DNA of 64,000 nucleotides from contig NZ_JBHRYB010000003.1 of assembly GCF_042648445.1 (NCBI RefSeq), forward strand, positions 1-64,000, read 5' to 3'. The stretch comes from Bacterioplanoides pacificum. Lineage in GTDB: Bacteria > Pseudomonadota > Gammaproteobacteria > Pseudomonadales > Oceanobacteraceae. The position numbers and the translations under genes were made by a program. The notes beneath the pieces are model-generated. The model made no database searches, had not been told where the DNA came from, and saw nothing but the letters and a program-made list of their open reading frames with translations. Positions 1 through 10,800 of this stretch are shown here, one piece after another. Within the stretch, counting starts at the first letter, position 1, and each line of letters opens with the position of its first letter.

Positions 1-346
1 TCTGAGGCATTGGGCCGTCAGTAGAACCACATACCAGGATAGCGCCGTCCATCTGAGCCGCACCGGTGATCATGTTTTTCACATAGTCGGCGTGTCCAGG
101 GCAGTCTACGTGTGCGTAGTGACGGCTCGGGGATTCGTATTCAACGTGGGAAGTTGAGATGGTGATACCACGCTCACGCTCTTCCGGTGCGTTGTCGATA
201 CCTTCAAAGGCAACCAGTTCGCCGCCCCATACTTCTGCACATACGCGGGTCAGCGCTGCAGTCAGAGTGGTTTTACCATGGTCAACGTGACCGATGGTGC
301 CTACGTTTACGTGCGGTTTGGAACGCTCAAACGTTTCCTTAGCCAT
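1..346 (-). CDS. tuf: Elongation factor Tu, first copy (partial, N-terminal part only)
   Basis: This is the start of EF-Tu, the GTPase that delivers aminoacyl-tRNA to the ribosome; the rest runs off the left edge of the window. About 115 residues are present. They include the P-loop GHVDHGKT, the switch-I text RGITI, the DCPGH motif and the TDGPMPQT segment. The ATG at 346 lies 27 bases after the fusA stop, so this is the last gene of the str operon (rpsL-rpsG-fusA-tuf). The sequence differs from the second tuf copy (16490-16835) at only three of 346 positions (127, 323 and 341). Confidence 0.97.
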   Translation of the reverse strand, partial: MAKETFERSKPHVNVGTIGHVDHGKTTLTAALTRVCAEVWGGELVAFEGIDNAPEERERGITISTSHVEYESPSRHYAHVDCPGHADYVKNMITGAAQMDGAILVCGSTDGPMPQ

Positions 347-373
347 AAAACACCTCGTATTAAATTTATGTGA

Positions 374-2479
374 TTAATATCTGTTGATAATTGCTTCGGC
401 CACGCTTGCAGGTGCTTCCGCATATTTTTCAAATTCCATCGAATAAGTCGCACGCCCCTGAGACGCTGAGCGCAGATCGGTTGCGTAACCGAACATTTCT
501 GCCAGCGGCACCAGTGCATCAACCACTTTTCCGGATGGTGTATCTTCCATGCCATTGATCAGGCCACGACGGCGGTTGAGATCACCCACCACGTCACCCA
601 TGTAATCTTCCGGCGTCACAACCTCAACCTTCATCATCGGCTCCATCAACACAGGAGAAGCTTCCTGGCCGAGTTTTTTAGTAGCCTGAGATGCAGCGAT
701 TTTAAACGCCATTTCGTTGGAGTCGACATCATGGAAAGAGCCGTCGAACAGAGTCGCCTTCAGACCGAGCAGCGGATAACCCGCTATCACGCCGTTTTTC
801 ATCTGCTCTTCAATGCCTTTTTCAACCGCCGGGATGTATTCACGCGGAATCGCACCACCGGTGATTTCATTCACAAATTCCAGACCTTCTTCAGACTCAT
901 CAGAAGGCTCAAAACGCACCACCACATGGCCAAACTGACCACGACCGCCGGATTGCTTGGCAAACTTGTGATTAATTTCGACGGTTTGAGTAATTTTTTC
1001 GCGGTACGCCACCTGAGGCTTACCAACATTACACTCAACCTTGAATTCACGCTTCATGCGGTCAACGATGATATCCAGGTGCAATTCACCCATACCAGAA
1101 ATAATGGTCTGGCCGGATTCTTCATCGGTTTCCACACGGAAAGACGGGTCTTCCTGAGCCAGCTTGCCCAGCGCCACACCCATTTTTTCCTGATCGGCCT
1201 GAGAACGTGGCTCAACCGCCACCGAAATAACCGGTTCCGGGAATTCCATACGCTCCAGGGTAATGCGGTTCTTCTGATCCTGGTCGCACAAGGTATCACC
1301 GGTAGTGACGTCTTTAAGACCGATCAGCGCGGCGATATCGCCGGCGCGAACCTCTTTGATTTCTTCCCGCGAATTAGCGTGCATCTGCACCATACGGCCA
1401 ACACGCTCACGCTTGCCGCGCACCGTGTTCCATACCGCATCACCGGAATTCAGCACGCCGGAATACACCCGGATAAAGGTCAGCGTGCCAACAAACGGGT
1501 CGGTAGCAATTTTAAATGCCAAAGCGGAGAAAGGTTCTTCATCGGAGGCGTGGCGTTCGGCGACGGTTTCATCTTTGTCTTCGAGCACACCTTCGATCGC
1601 CTTCACCTCGGTCGGTGACGGCATAAATTCGATAACAGCGTCCAGTACCGCCTGCACACCTTTATTTTTAAAGGCTGAGCCACAGGCTACCAGAACCACT
1701 TCATTTGCCAGCGTTAACTGACGCAGCGCCGCTTTGATTTCTTCTTCCGACAGATCACCTTCTTCCAGGTACTTATCCATCATTTCGTCAGAAGCATCGG
1801 CAGCCGCTTCGAGCATGTGCTCACGCCATCCAGCAGCGACATCAACCAGTTCAGCAGGAATCTCTTCATAACTGAAGGTCATGCCCTGGTCTTCTTCGCT
1901 CCACATAATGGCTTTCATTTTGATCAGATCAACGACACCACGAAACTCGTCCTCGGAGCCGATATTGATCTGAATCGGGACTGCATTAGCACCAAGGCGC
2001 TTTTTCAGTTGCTCAACCACCATAAAGTAGTCGGCACCCGTGCGGTCCATTTTATTGACGAATACCATGCGGGGCACTTCGTATTTGTCCGCCTGGCGCC
2101 AGACCGTTTCAGTCTGCGGCTGAACACCAGAAGAACCACAAAGTACCACCACAGCACCATCAAGAACCCGCAGCGACCGTTCAACCTCGATGGTGAAGTC
2201 AACGTGCCCCGGGGTGTCAATAATATTGACCCGATGTTGCTCAAACTGCTGTGCCATGCCCGACCAGAAACAGGTGGTCGCTGCAGAAGTAATGGTAATA
2301 CCACGCTCCTGCTCCTGCTCCATCCAGTCCATGGTCGCCGCACCGTCATGTACTTCACCTAATTTGTGAGATACACCGGTGTAGAACAAAATACGCTCTG
2401 TGGTTGTGGTCTTACCCGCATCCACATGCGCACAAATACCAATGTTACGGTAACGTTCAATCGGAGTAATACGTGGCAC
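374..2479 (-). CDS. fusA: Elongation factor G
   Basis: EF-G is the cytoplasmic GTPase that drives ribosomal translocation and, with RRF, ribosome recycling. The 701-residue product is close to the usual 700-704. The G domain shows AHVDAGKTT near residue 20, the RGITI switch, DTPGH and NKMD. The later domains carry the GMGELHLDI and SGGRGQFGHV stretches, and the C-terminal text MFGYATDLRS is typical of domain V. It lies between rpsG (37 bases upstream) and tuf (27 bases downstream), the normal str-operon position, so it is the main EF-G rather than a specialised paralogue. No irregularity was seen. Confidence 0.98.
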   Translation of the reverse strand: MPRITPIERYRNIGICAHVDAGKTTTTERILFYTGVSHKLGEVHDGAATMDWMEQEQERGITITSAATTCFWSGMAQQFEQHRVNIIDTPGHVDFTIEVERSLRVLDGAVVVLCGSSGVQPQTETVWRQADKYEVPRMVFVNKMDRTGADYFMVVEQLKKRLGANAVPIQINIGSEDEFRGVVDLIKMKAIMWSEEDQGMTFSYEEIPAELVDVAAGWREHMLEAAADASDEMMDKYLEEGDLSEEEIKAALRQLTLANEVVLVACGSAFKNKGVQAVLDAVIEFMPSPTEVKAIEGVLEDKDETVAERHASDEEPFSALAFKIATDPFVGTLTFIRVYSGVLNSGDAVWNTVRGKRERVGRMVQMHANSREEIKEVRAGDIAALIGLKDVTTGDTLCDQDQKNRITLERMEFPEPVISVAVEPRSQADQEKMGVALGKLAQEDPSFRVETDEESGQTIISGMGELHLDIIVDRMKREFKVECNVGKPQVAYREKITQTVEINHKFAKQSGGRGQFGHVVVRFEPSDESEEGLEFVNEITGGAIPREYIPAVEKGIEEQMKNGVIAGYPLLGLKATLFDGSFHDVDSNEMAFKIAASQATKKLGQEASPVLMEPMMKVEVVTPEDYMGDVVGDLNRRRGLINGMEDTPSGKVVDALVPLAEMFGYATDLRSASQGRATYSMEFEKYAEAPASVAEAIINRY

Positions 2480-2516
2480 AGCTGTCTGGTCCTTTCGTCA
2501 ATGACCCGAAGGTCAA

Positions 2517-2987
2517 TTAAAAGCGATAGTGAGAGAACGCTTTGTTAGCTTCAGCCATACGGTGTACGTCTTCACGCTTCTTAACCGCAGCGCCTTTGCC
2601 TTCAGCAGCATCCATCATTTCGTTCGCCAGACGCAGAGCCATGGATTTTTCACCACGGGAACGTGCTGCATCTACCAGCCAGCGCATAGCCAGAGCCATA
2701 CGACGAGCAGGACGAACTTCAACAGGAACCTGGTAAGTAGCACCACCAACACGGCGGCTCTTAACTTCTACGATTGGCTGAATAGCTTCCAGAGCGGCGT
2801 CGAATAATTCGACCGGGTTTCCACCCTGCTTGGCTTCTACAGCATCCAGTGCACCGTAAACAATTTTTTCGGCGACGGATTTTTTACCACTGATCATTAC
2901 GTGGTTCATAAACTTAGCCAGAGTAACGTTTCCGAATTTCGGATCTGGCAGAATTTCGCGCTTCGCAGCGACGCGTCTTCTTGGCAT
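2517..2987 (-). CDS. rpsG: 30S ribosomal protein S7
   Basis: S7 is a primary 16S rRNA-binding protein that organises the 3' major domain and lies near the ribosomal E site. The 156-residue product begins MPRRRVAAKREILPDPK and is full length for the family. In enterobacteria S7 is also the translational repressor of the str operon and binds the rpsL-rpsG intercistronic RNA. The matching interval here (2988-3074, 87 bases) is long enough for such a site, but I could not fold it with confidence. Confidence 0.98.
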   Translation of the reverse strand: MPRRRVAAKREILPDPKFGNVTLAKFMNHVMISGKKSVAEKIVYGALDAVEAKQGGNPVELFDAALEAIQPIVEVKSRRVGGATYQVPVEVRPARRMALAMRWLVDAARSRGEKSMALRLANEMMDAAEGKGAAVKKREDVHRMAEANKAFSHYRF

Positions 2988-3074
2988 GGGATAAGCCCTC
3001 TTAGGTCTTCAGGTCAGCCTGAGCATGTTGACACATTAGCTCAGCCTTACTCTTATCTGGTCGTTAAAGGCAAC

Positions 3075-3449
3075 TTAGCCCTTAGGACGCTTAGCACCGT
3101 ACTTGGAACGACCTTGCTTACGATCAGCAACGCCTGAAGTATCCAGAGTACCGCGAACAGTGTGATAACGAACACCTGGCAAGTCTTTTACACGACCGCC
3201 ACGGATCAGAACAACACTGTGCTCTTGCAGGTTGTGACCTTCACCACCGATGTAGGAAGTCACTTCATAGCCATTCGTTAAACGCACACGACATACTTTA
3301 CGCAGTGCCGAGTTAGGCTTTTTCGGGGTAGTGGTGTATACACGAGTACATACGCCACGACGCTGAGGACATGCCTGCAGAGCAGGTACGTCATTCTTAG
3401 CCACTTTGCGCTTACGAGGCTTACGAACCAACTGGTTGATTGTAGCCAT
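3075..3449 (-). CDS. rpsL: 30S ribosomal protein S12
   Basis: S12 lines the decoding centre and is the classic streptomycin-resistance locus. The 124-residue product is full length. The lysines changed in streptomycin-resistant mutants are present in the TTPKKPNSALRK and GGRVKDLPGV segments, so the sequence looks wild type. The ATG at 3449 has a GGAG ribosome-binding site. It is the first gene of the str operon and starts about 50 bases after the terminator that follows rpoC. Confidence 0.98.
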   Translation of the reverse strand: MATINQLVRKPRKRKVAKNDVPALQACPQRRGVCTRVYTTTPKKPNSALRKVCRVRLTNGYEVTSYIGGEGHNLQEHSVVLIRGGRVKDLPGVRYHTVRGTLDTSGVADRKQGRSKYGAKRPKG

Positions 3450-3499
3450 TTAGCAAACTCCAATATTTCTCAAAATACACGTCAGAAAAATTCCGACGC

Positions 3500-3534
3500 A
3501 AGAAAAGGGGCCGGAAGGATAATCCTACCGGCCC
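3500..3534 (-). terminator. Intrinsic terminator after rpoC
   Basis: On the minus strand a 7-bp GC stem (3508-3514 with 3528-3534), one A/A mismatch and four more pairs close a 3-base loop, followed by a TTTTCTT run (complement of 3500-3506). It lies 37 bases past the rpoC stop and ends the beta operon before the str operon begins. Confidence 0.85.
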
Positions 3535-3570
3535 GGCTCGTCAAGCGATTGATTGTTTTACAACCAAAGC

Positions 3571-6500
3571 TTATTTATCGCTGAAGGCTTCGCTCAGCTT
3601 GGCTTCCATATCTTCTGCAGATACGTTCAGACCAGCTGGGGTCGCTTTCAGACGTTCATTTTCGCGATCCTGACGCTTACGCTTACGCTCTTCGTGGTAA
3701 GCCAGACCAGTACCGGCCGGAATCAGACGACCAACAACCACGTTTTCTTTCAGGCCACGCAGAGTATCGACTTTACCGGTTACCGCACCTTCGGTCAGAA
3801 CGCGGGTAGTTTCCTGGAACGATGCTGCAGAGATGAAGGACTCAGTCGCCAGCGAGGCTTTAGTGATACCCAACAGTACCCGTTCGCCTTTGGCTGTGAT
3901 TCTGCCATCTTCTTCCAGTTTTTCGTTCTCAGCCAGGAAGTTCGAGTATTCAACCTGATCACCCGGGATAAAGGTTGAATCACCGGCTTCAGTGATCAGC
4001 ACTTTACGCAACATCTGACGAACGATAACTTCGATGTGTTTATCATCGATGCCTACACCCTGCAGACGGTAAACTTCCTGAACTTCGTTGGTCACGTACA
4101 TGGCCAGATCACCCACGCCTTTCAGACGCAGAATATCGTGCGGGTTGAGCGGGCCATCAGAGATGATTTCGCCCTTCTCAACCTGCTCACCTTCAAACAC
4201 GTTGAGGTGACGCCACTTGTGGATCAGTTCTTCATACGGATCACCACCATCTTTCGGCGTGATCACCAGACGTTTTTTACCTTTGGTCTCTTTACCGAAG
4301 CTCACGGTACCGGAGATTTCCGCCAGGATGGCAGGCTCTTTCGGCTTACGTGCTTCAAACAGGTCAGCAACCCGTGGCAGACCACCGGTGATGTCTTTGT
4401 TACCGGAAGACTCTTGCGGGATACGTGCAATTACGTCACCCACGGATACTTCAGTACCGTCTTCATGGCTCACCAGAGCGTTGGCCGGCAGCAGATATTG
4501 CGCCGGCGCATTGGTACCTGGCAGCATCACATCATCACCAGAGGCGTCGACCAGCTTCACCATCGGACGGATATCTTTACCCGCAGCCGGACGGTCTTTA
4601 GCGTCGATCACTTCAATGGACGACAAACCGGTTAACTCGTCAGTCTGACGGTTAATGGTGATGCCCTCTTCCATACCCACGAACTGGATACGACCTTTCA
4701 CCTCAGTCACAATCGGGTGAGTGTGCGGATCCCAGCTGGCCACTTTCTGACCGGCTTCAACCGCAGCACCGTCCTGTACTGAAATCACAGCACCGTAAGG
4801 CAGTTTGTACAGCTCACGCTCACGACCGTGATCATCGGCAATGGCAATGGCACCGGAACGCGATACAGCAACCAGATCACCGTTTTCACGGGTCACTGTC
4901 TTCATGTTATGCAGGCGTGCAGTACCGTTGTTTTTAACCTGTACGCTATCCGCAGCGGAAGCACGCGATGCCGCACCACCAATGTGGAAAGTACGCATGG
5001 TCAGCTGTGTACCCGGCTCACCGATCGACTGTGCAGCAATAACACCAACCGCTTCACCGACGTTCACCTGATGACCGCGACCCAGGTCACGACCGTAACA
5101 GCTGGAACAAATGCCCACTCGGCTGTCACAGGTGATCGCAGAACGTACGATCACTTCATCGATACCTTCGGCTTCGATCTTGGATACCCAGGCTTCGTCG
5201 ATCAGCGTACCGGCCGGTACAACCACATCGCCTTCAGCACCTGGCTTGTAAACGTCCTGAGCGATAACACGACCCAGAATACGGTCACCCAGACCAACCA
5301 CAACGTCACCACCTTCAATCAGTGGTGTCATCACCAGACCGTGCTCTGTGCCGCAGTCATGTTCGGTTACTACCAGATCCTGCGCTACGTCGACCAGACG
5401 ACGAGTCAGGTAACCGGAGTTCGCAGTTTTCAGTGCGGTATCGGCCAGACCTTTACGCGCGCCGTGGGTCGAGGTGAAGTACTGCAGTACGTTCAGACCT
5501 TCACGGAAGTTCGCCACAATCGGCGTTTCGATGATGGAGCCATCCGGCTTCGCCATCAGACCACGCATACCCGCCAGCTGACGGATCTGTGCCGGGCTAC
5601 CCCGTGCACCGGAGTCGGCCATCATATATACGGAGTTGAAGGATTCCTGCTCGACCTCGTTACCTTCGCGGTCGATCACACCTTCTTTACCCAGGTTATC
5701 CATCATGGCTTTCGCAACCAGCTCGTTCGCACGAGACCAGATATCGATCACCTTGTTGTATTTTTCACCGTGGGTTACCAGACCGGAAGCAAACTGGCTT
5801 TCGATCTCTTTTACTTCAGCTTCCGCGTTAGCAATGATTTCGGCTTTTTCGTCCGGAATCACAAAATCGTTCACACCAATCGAAGAACCGGACTTAGTCG
5901 CGTACTGGAAACCGGTGTACATCACCTGGTCAGCGAAGACGACGGTATCTTTCAGACCGACACGACGATAAGCCGTGTTAATCAGGCGTGAAATTGCCTT
6001 CTTCTTCATTGGCTGGTTAACCAGCTCAAACGGCAGACCTTTTGGCACAATGCCGAACAGCAGTGCACGGCCAATAGTGGTGTCGAACACTTCGGTGTTG
6101 CTGGTGATGTTGCCATCAGCATCGGCCACGTGTTCGGTAATACGCACTTTCACTCGCGCCTGCAAATGAGCAGAACCTGAGTGATAAGCACGGCTGACTT
6201 CTTCCAGGTCGGCCAGGAACATGCCTTCGCCTTTGGCGTTAACACGTTCACGGGTCATCCAGTACAGACCCAGTACCACGTCCTGAGACGGTACGATGAT
6301 TGGCTCACCGTTAGCAGGAGACAGTACGTTGTTGGTCGCCATCATCAGCGCACGTGCTTCTAACTGCGCTTCGATCGTCAGCGGTACGTGTACCGCCATC
6401 TGGTCACCGTCGAAGTCAGCGTTATAGGCCGCACACACCAGTGGGTGCAGCTGAATCGCTTTACCTTCAATCAGCTGAGGCTCAAACGCCTGAATACCCA

Positions 6501-7794
6501 GACGGTGAAGTGTTGGCGCCCGGTTCAGCATCACCGGGTGTTCACGAATCACGTCAGCCAGGATATCCCAGACTTCTGCGGTTTCGCGCTCAACCATTTT
6601 CTTCGCCGCTTTGATCGTGGTCGCTAAACCACGGTGCTCCAGCTTGGAGAAAATGAATGGTTTAAACAGCTCCAGAGCCATTTTCTTCGGCAGACCACAC
6701 TGATGCAGGCGCAGCTTAGGACCTACGGTAATTACCGAACGGCCTGAGTAGTCAACACGCTTACCCAACAGGTTCTGACGGAAACGACCCTGCTTACCTT
6801 TAATCATGTCAGCCAGAGATTTCAGCGGACGTTTGTTCGAGCCAGTGATGGCGCGACCACGACGGCCGTTATCCAGCAGCGCATCAACCGACTCCTGCAA
6901 CATACGCTTTTCGTTGCGTACGATGATGTCCGGAGCATTCAGCTCCAGCAGGCGCTTCAGACGGTTGTTACGGTTGATCACCCGACGGTACAGATCGTTC
7001 AGGTCGGACGTTGCAAAACGACCGCCATCCAGTGGTACCAGTGGACGCAGATCTGGCGGCAGAACCGGCAGAACTTTCATGATCATCCACTTCGGATCAT
7101 TACCCGACTGATAGAAGGCTTCTAAAATCTTCAGACGCTTCGACAGCTTTTTGATCTTGGTTTCAGAATTGGTCGCCGGAATTTCTTCCCGCAGACGCTG
7201 TACTTCTTCTTCCAGATCGATGTGGCCCAGCAAGGCTTCAATCGCTTCGGCACCCATCTTGGCGTCGAATTCGTCGCCGAATTCTTCAATCGCTTCGTAA
7301 TATTGTTCGTCGCTCAGCAGCTGACCCATATCCAGAGTCGTCATACCAGGCTCAGTCACAACGAAGGACTCGTAATACAGAATCCGCTCGATATCACGCA
7401 GCGTCATATCCAGCATCAGACCGATACGGGACGGCAGTGATTTCAGGAACCAGATGTGTGCCACCGGAGACGCCAGGTCGATGTGACCCATGCGCTCACG
7501 ACGTACTTTCGCCTGGGTAACTTCAACGCCACACTTCTCACAGATCACACCGCGATGCTTGAGACGTTTGTACTTACCACACAGACATTCGTAATCTTTG
7601 ATCGGGCCAAAGATGCGCGCACAGAACAGACCATCACGCTCTGGCTTAAAGGTACGATAGTTAATGGTTTCCGGCTTTTTAACTTCACCAAAAGACCAGG
7701 AACGAATCATATCCGGCGAGGCGAGGCCGATGCGGATCGCATCGAACTCGTCAGCGTTGTTTTGATTACGCAGAAAATTAACTAAATCTTTCAT
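3571..7794 (-). CDS. rpoC: RNA polymerase beta' subunit
   Basis: This is the largest subunit of the core RNA polymerase and contains the active-site magnesium ligands. The 1407-residue product matches the gammaproteobacterial length. The N-terminal zinc ribbon (CLCGKYKRLKHRG...CEKC) lies near residue 70. The catalytic loop NADFDGDQM is near residue 460. The second zinc site (TCDSRVGICSSCYGRDL) is present, with trigger-loop and C-terminal regions intact. It starts 20 bases after the rpoB stop, so the two are co-transcribed and probably translationally linked. A strong terminator follows. Confidence 0.99.
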   Translation of the reverse strand: MKDLVNFLRNQNNADEFDAIRIGLASPDMIRSWSFGEVKKPETINYRTFKPERDGLFCARIFGPIKDYECLCGKYKRLKHRGVICEKCGVEVTQAKVRRERMGHIDLASPVAHIWFLKSLPSRIGLMLDMTLRDIERILYYESFVVTEPGMTTLDMGQLLSDEQYYEAIEEFGDEFDAKMGAEAIEALLGHIDLEEEVQRLREEIPATNSETKIKKLSKRLKILEAFYQSGNDPKWMIMKVLPVLPPDLRPLVPLDGGRFATSDLNDLYRRVINRNNRLKRLLELNAPDIIVRNEKRMLQESVDALLDNGRRGRAITGSNKRPLKSLADMIKGKQGRFRQNLLGKRVDYSGRSVITVGPKLRLHQCGLPKKMALELFKPFIFSKLEHRGLATTIKAAKKMVERETAEVWDILADVIREHPVMLNRAPTLHRLGIQAFEPQLIEGKAIQLHPLVCAAYNADFDGDQMAVHVPLTIEAQLEARALMMATNNVLSPANGEPIIVPSQDVVLGLYWMTRERVNAKGEGMFLADLEEVSRAYHSGSAHLQARVKVRITEHVADADGNITSNTEVFDTTIGRALLFGIVPKGLPFELVNQPMKKKAISRLINTAYRRVGLKDTVVFADQVMYTGFQYATKSGSSIGVNDFVIPDEKAEIIANAEAEVKEIESQFASGLVTHGEKYNKVIDIWSRANELVAKAMMDNLGKEGVIDREGNEVEQESFNSVYMMADSGARGSPAQIRQLAGMRGLMAKPDGSIIETPIVANFREGLNVLQYFTSTHGARKGLADTALKTANSGYLTRRLVDVAQDLVVTEHDCGTEHGLVMTPLIEGGDVVVGLGDRILGRVIAQDVYKPGAEGDVVVPAGTLIDEAWVSKIEAEGIDEVIVRSAITCDSRVGICSSCYGRDLGRGHQVNVGEAVGVIAAQSIGEPGTQLTMRTFHIGGAASRASAADSVQVKNNGTARLHNMKTVTRENGDLVAVSRSGAIAIADDHGRERELYKLPYGAVISVQDGAAVEAGQKVASWDPHTHPIVTEVKGRIQFVGMEEGITINRQTDELTGLSSIEVIDAKDRPAAGKDIRPMVKLVDASGDDVMLPGTNAPAQYLLPANALVSHEDGTEVSVGDVIARIPQESSGNKDITGGLPRVADLFEARKPKEPAILAEISGTVSFGKETKGKKRLVITPKDGGDPYEELIHKWRHLNVFEGEQVEKGEIISDGPLNPHDILRLKGVGDLAMYVTNEVQEVYRLQGVGIDDKHIEVIVRQMLRKVLITEAGDSTFIPGDQVEYSNFLAENEKLEEDGRITAKGERVLLGITKASLATESFISAASFQETTRVLTEGAVTGKVDTLRGLKENVVVGRLIPAGTGLAYHEERKRKRQDRENERLKATPAGLNVSAEDMEAKLSEAFSDK

Positions 7795-7814
7795 TTTGCT
7801 TTAGCTCCACGCCC

Positions 7815-10800
7815 TTATTCGTTTTCCAGTTCGATGTCGATACCCAGGGAACGGATCTCTTTAACCAATACGTTAAAGGATTCCGGCATGCCCGCTTCCA
7901 TACGGTGGTCGCCATCAACGATGTTTTTGTACATCTTGGTCCGGCCGGCCACGTCATCCGACTTAACGGTAAGCATTTCCTGCAACGTGTACGCAGCACC
8001 GTATGCTTCCAGTGCCCACACTTCCATCTCACCGAAACGCTGACCACCGAACTGTGCCTTACCACCCAGCGGCTGCTGAGTAACCAGGCTGTAAGAACCG
8101 GTAGAACGCGCATGCATCTTATCGTCCACCAGGTGGTTCAGTTTCAGCATGTACATGTAACCCACGGTCACCGGACGATCGAAGGCTTCACCGGTACGAC
8201 CATCGTACAGGGTGACCTGACCGGAATCCGGAATATCCGCCAGACGCAACATCCGCTTGATTTCACTCTCGCGAGCACCGTCAAACGCCGGCGTTGCCAT
8301 CGGCACACCGTTACGCAGGTTGTTAGCCAGTTCCATGATTTCAGCATCAGAGAAGCTGTCCAGATCTTCGATACGTCCGTCACCACCGTTGTAGATCTCG
8401 TGCAGCAGTTCGCGCAGCTTGGCGATTTCCTGCTGTTGCTTGATCATACGGTCGATCTTAACGCCCAGACCTTTGGCCGCCATACCTAAGTGAGTCTCCA
8501 TGATCTGACCCACGTTCATCCGCGACGGTACACCCAGCGGGTTCAGACAGATATCAACCGTCTCACCGTTTTCGTCGTATGGCATATCTTCGATTGGCAT
8601 GATTGCGGAGATAACACCTTTGTTACCGTGACGCCCTGCCATCTTATCGCCTGGCTGGATCTTACGTTTGATGGCTAAGTAAACCTTAACAATCTTCAGT
8701 ACGCCCGGTGCCAGATCATCGCCGGTTTGCAGCTTACGTTTTTTGTCTTCGAACTTGTCGTCCAGTTGCTGACGACGATCAACCAGAGATTGCTCAGCCT
8801 TCTCCAGGGTTTCAACCAGCGCTTCATCCTGTGGACGAATCTTGAACCAGTCATCACCGCTCAGGTTCTGCAGGTATTCGGCCGTTAACGCCGCACCTTT
8901 CGCCAGCCCGGGAGCCGCGTTTACAGTCTGACCAACCAGCGCACGTTGCAGACGCTCGAACGTAGCGCCCTGTACGATACGCATTTCTTCGTTCAGGTCT
9001 TTGCGGATTTCATCCAGCTGAGACTGTTCAATTTCCAGTGCCCGCTGATCTTTTTCCACACCGTCACGGGTGAATACCTGTACGTCGATCACGGTACCTG
9101 TGGTGCCGGTTTTAACCCGCAGCGAGGTATCTTTAACGTCAGAGGCTTTCTCACCGAAGATGGCGCGCAGCAGTTTTTCTTCCGGCGTCAGCTGGGTTTC
9201 ACCTTTTGGTGTTACCTTACCAACCAGGATATCACCTGGTTTAACTTCAGCACCGATATAAACGATACCGGACTCATCCAGCTTGTTCAGCGCAGATTCG
9301 CCAACGTTTGGAATATCTGAGGTGACTTCCTCGGCGCCCAGCTTAGTGTCACGCGCCACACAGGTCAGTTCCTGGATGTGGATCGTGGTCAGCCGGTCTT
9401 CCTGAGCAACGCGCTCAGACAACAGAATGGAATCCTCAAAGTTGTAACCATTCCACGGCATAAACGCCAGACGCAGGTTCTGACCCAGCGCCAGTTCGCC
9501 CATATCCACAGAAGGACCGTCAGCCATGACATCGCCACGCTGAACCATTTCACCGGCTTTCACCAGTGGCTTCTGGTTGATGCAGGTGTTCTGGTTAGAA
9601 CGGGTGTATTTGGTCAGGTTATAGATGTCCACACCCGCTTCACCGGCCATGGTTTCTTCATCATTCACCTTAACCACGATGCGTGACGCATCTACGGAAT
9701 CAATCACACCACCACGCTGTGCTACCACACATACGCCGGAATCCTGTGCAACCGCACGCTCAATACCGGTACCGACCAGCGGCTTCTCGGATTTCAGCGT
9801 AGGCACAGCCTGACGTTGCATGTTGGAACCCATCAGTGCCCGGTTAGCATCGTCGTGTTCCAGGAACGGAATCAGCGACGCCGCGATCGATACAACCTGA
9901 CGCGGAGACACATCCATCAGCGTGACCGCATCCGGAGACATCATAGTGGTATCGTTCTGATGACGTACGGAAATCAGGTCGCCCTGCAGCTTGCCGTTTT
10001 CATCAGTAGGTACAGATGCCTGTGCAATCACGTAATCCGCTTCTTCAATCGCCGATACGTAGAAGATGTCGTCAGTAACAACACCATCGATGACCCGGCG
10101 GTAAGGCGTTTCCAGGAAGCCGTATTCATTGGTGCGGGCGAAGGTCGCCAGCGAGTTAATCAGACCAATGTTCGGGCCTTCCGGTGTTTCAATCGGACAC
10201 ACACGACCGTAGTGGGTGTTGTGTACGTCACGGACTTCAAAGCCGGCACGCTCACGGGTCAGACCGCCAGGGCCTAACGCAGAAATACGACGCTTATGAG
10301 TCACCTCAGACAGCGGGTTGTTCTGGTCCATAAACTGCGACAGCTGGGAAGAACCGAAGAATTCTTTAACGGCGGCAGCAACCGGCTTGGCGTTGATCAG
10401 ATCCTGAGGCATCAGGCCTTCAGATTCTGCCATCGACAGACGCTCACGGACGGCACGCTCAACCCGCACCAGACCAACGCGGAACTGGTTTTCGGCCATC
10501 TCACCAACGGAACGGATACGACGGTTACCCAGGTGGTCGATATCGTCCACCACGCCTTTACCGTTACGGATATCGATCAGCGTGCGTAACACCGCAACGA
10601 TGTCTTCTTTATCCAGTACACCGGCACCTAAAATTTCTTCACGACCGATACGACGGTTGAACTTCATACGACCCACAGCAGACAGGTCATAACGCTCATC
10701 AGTGAAGAACAGGTTTTCGAACAGCGCTTCCGCGGATTCTTTGGTTGGTGGCTCACCCGGGCGCATCATGCGATAGATTTCGACCAGCGCTTCCAGCTGA

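Noticed and set aside
4828..5991. Long plus-strand open frame (387 codons) opposite rpoC
   Set aside because: It is the mirror of strongly conserved rpoC codons and has no protein-like motif or ribosome-binding site.
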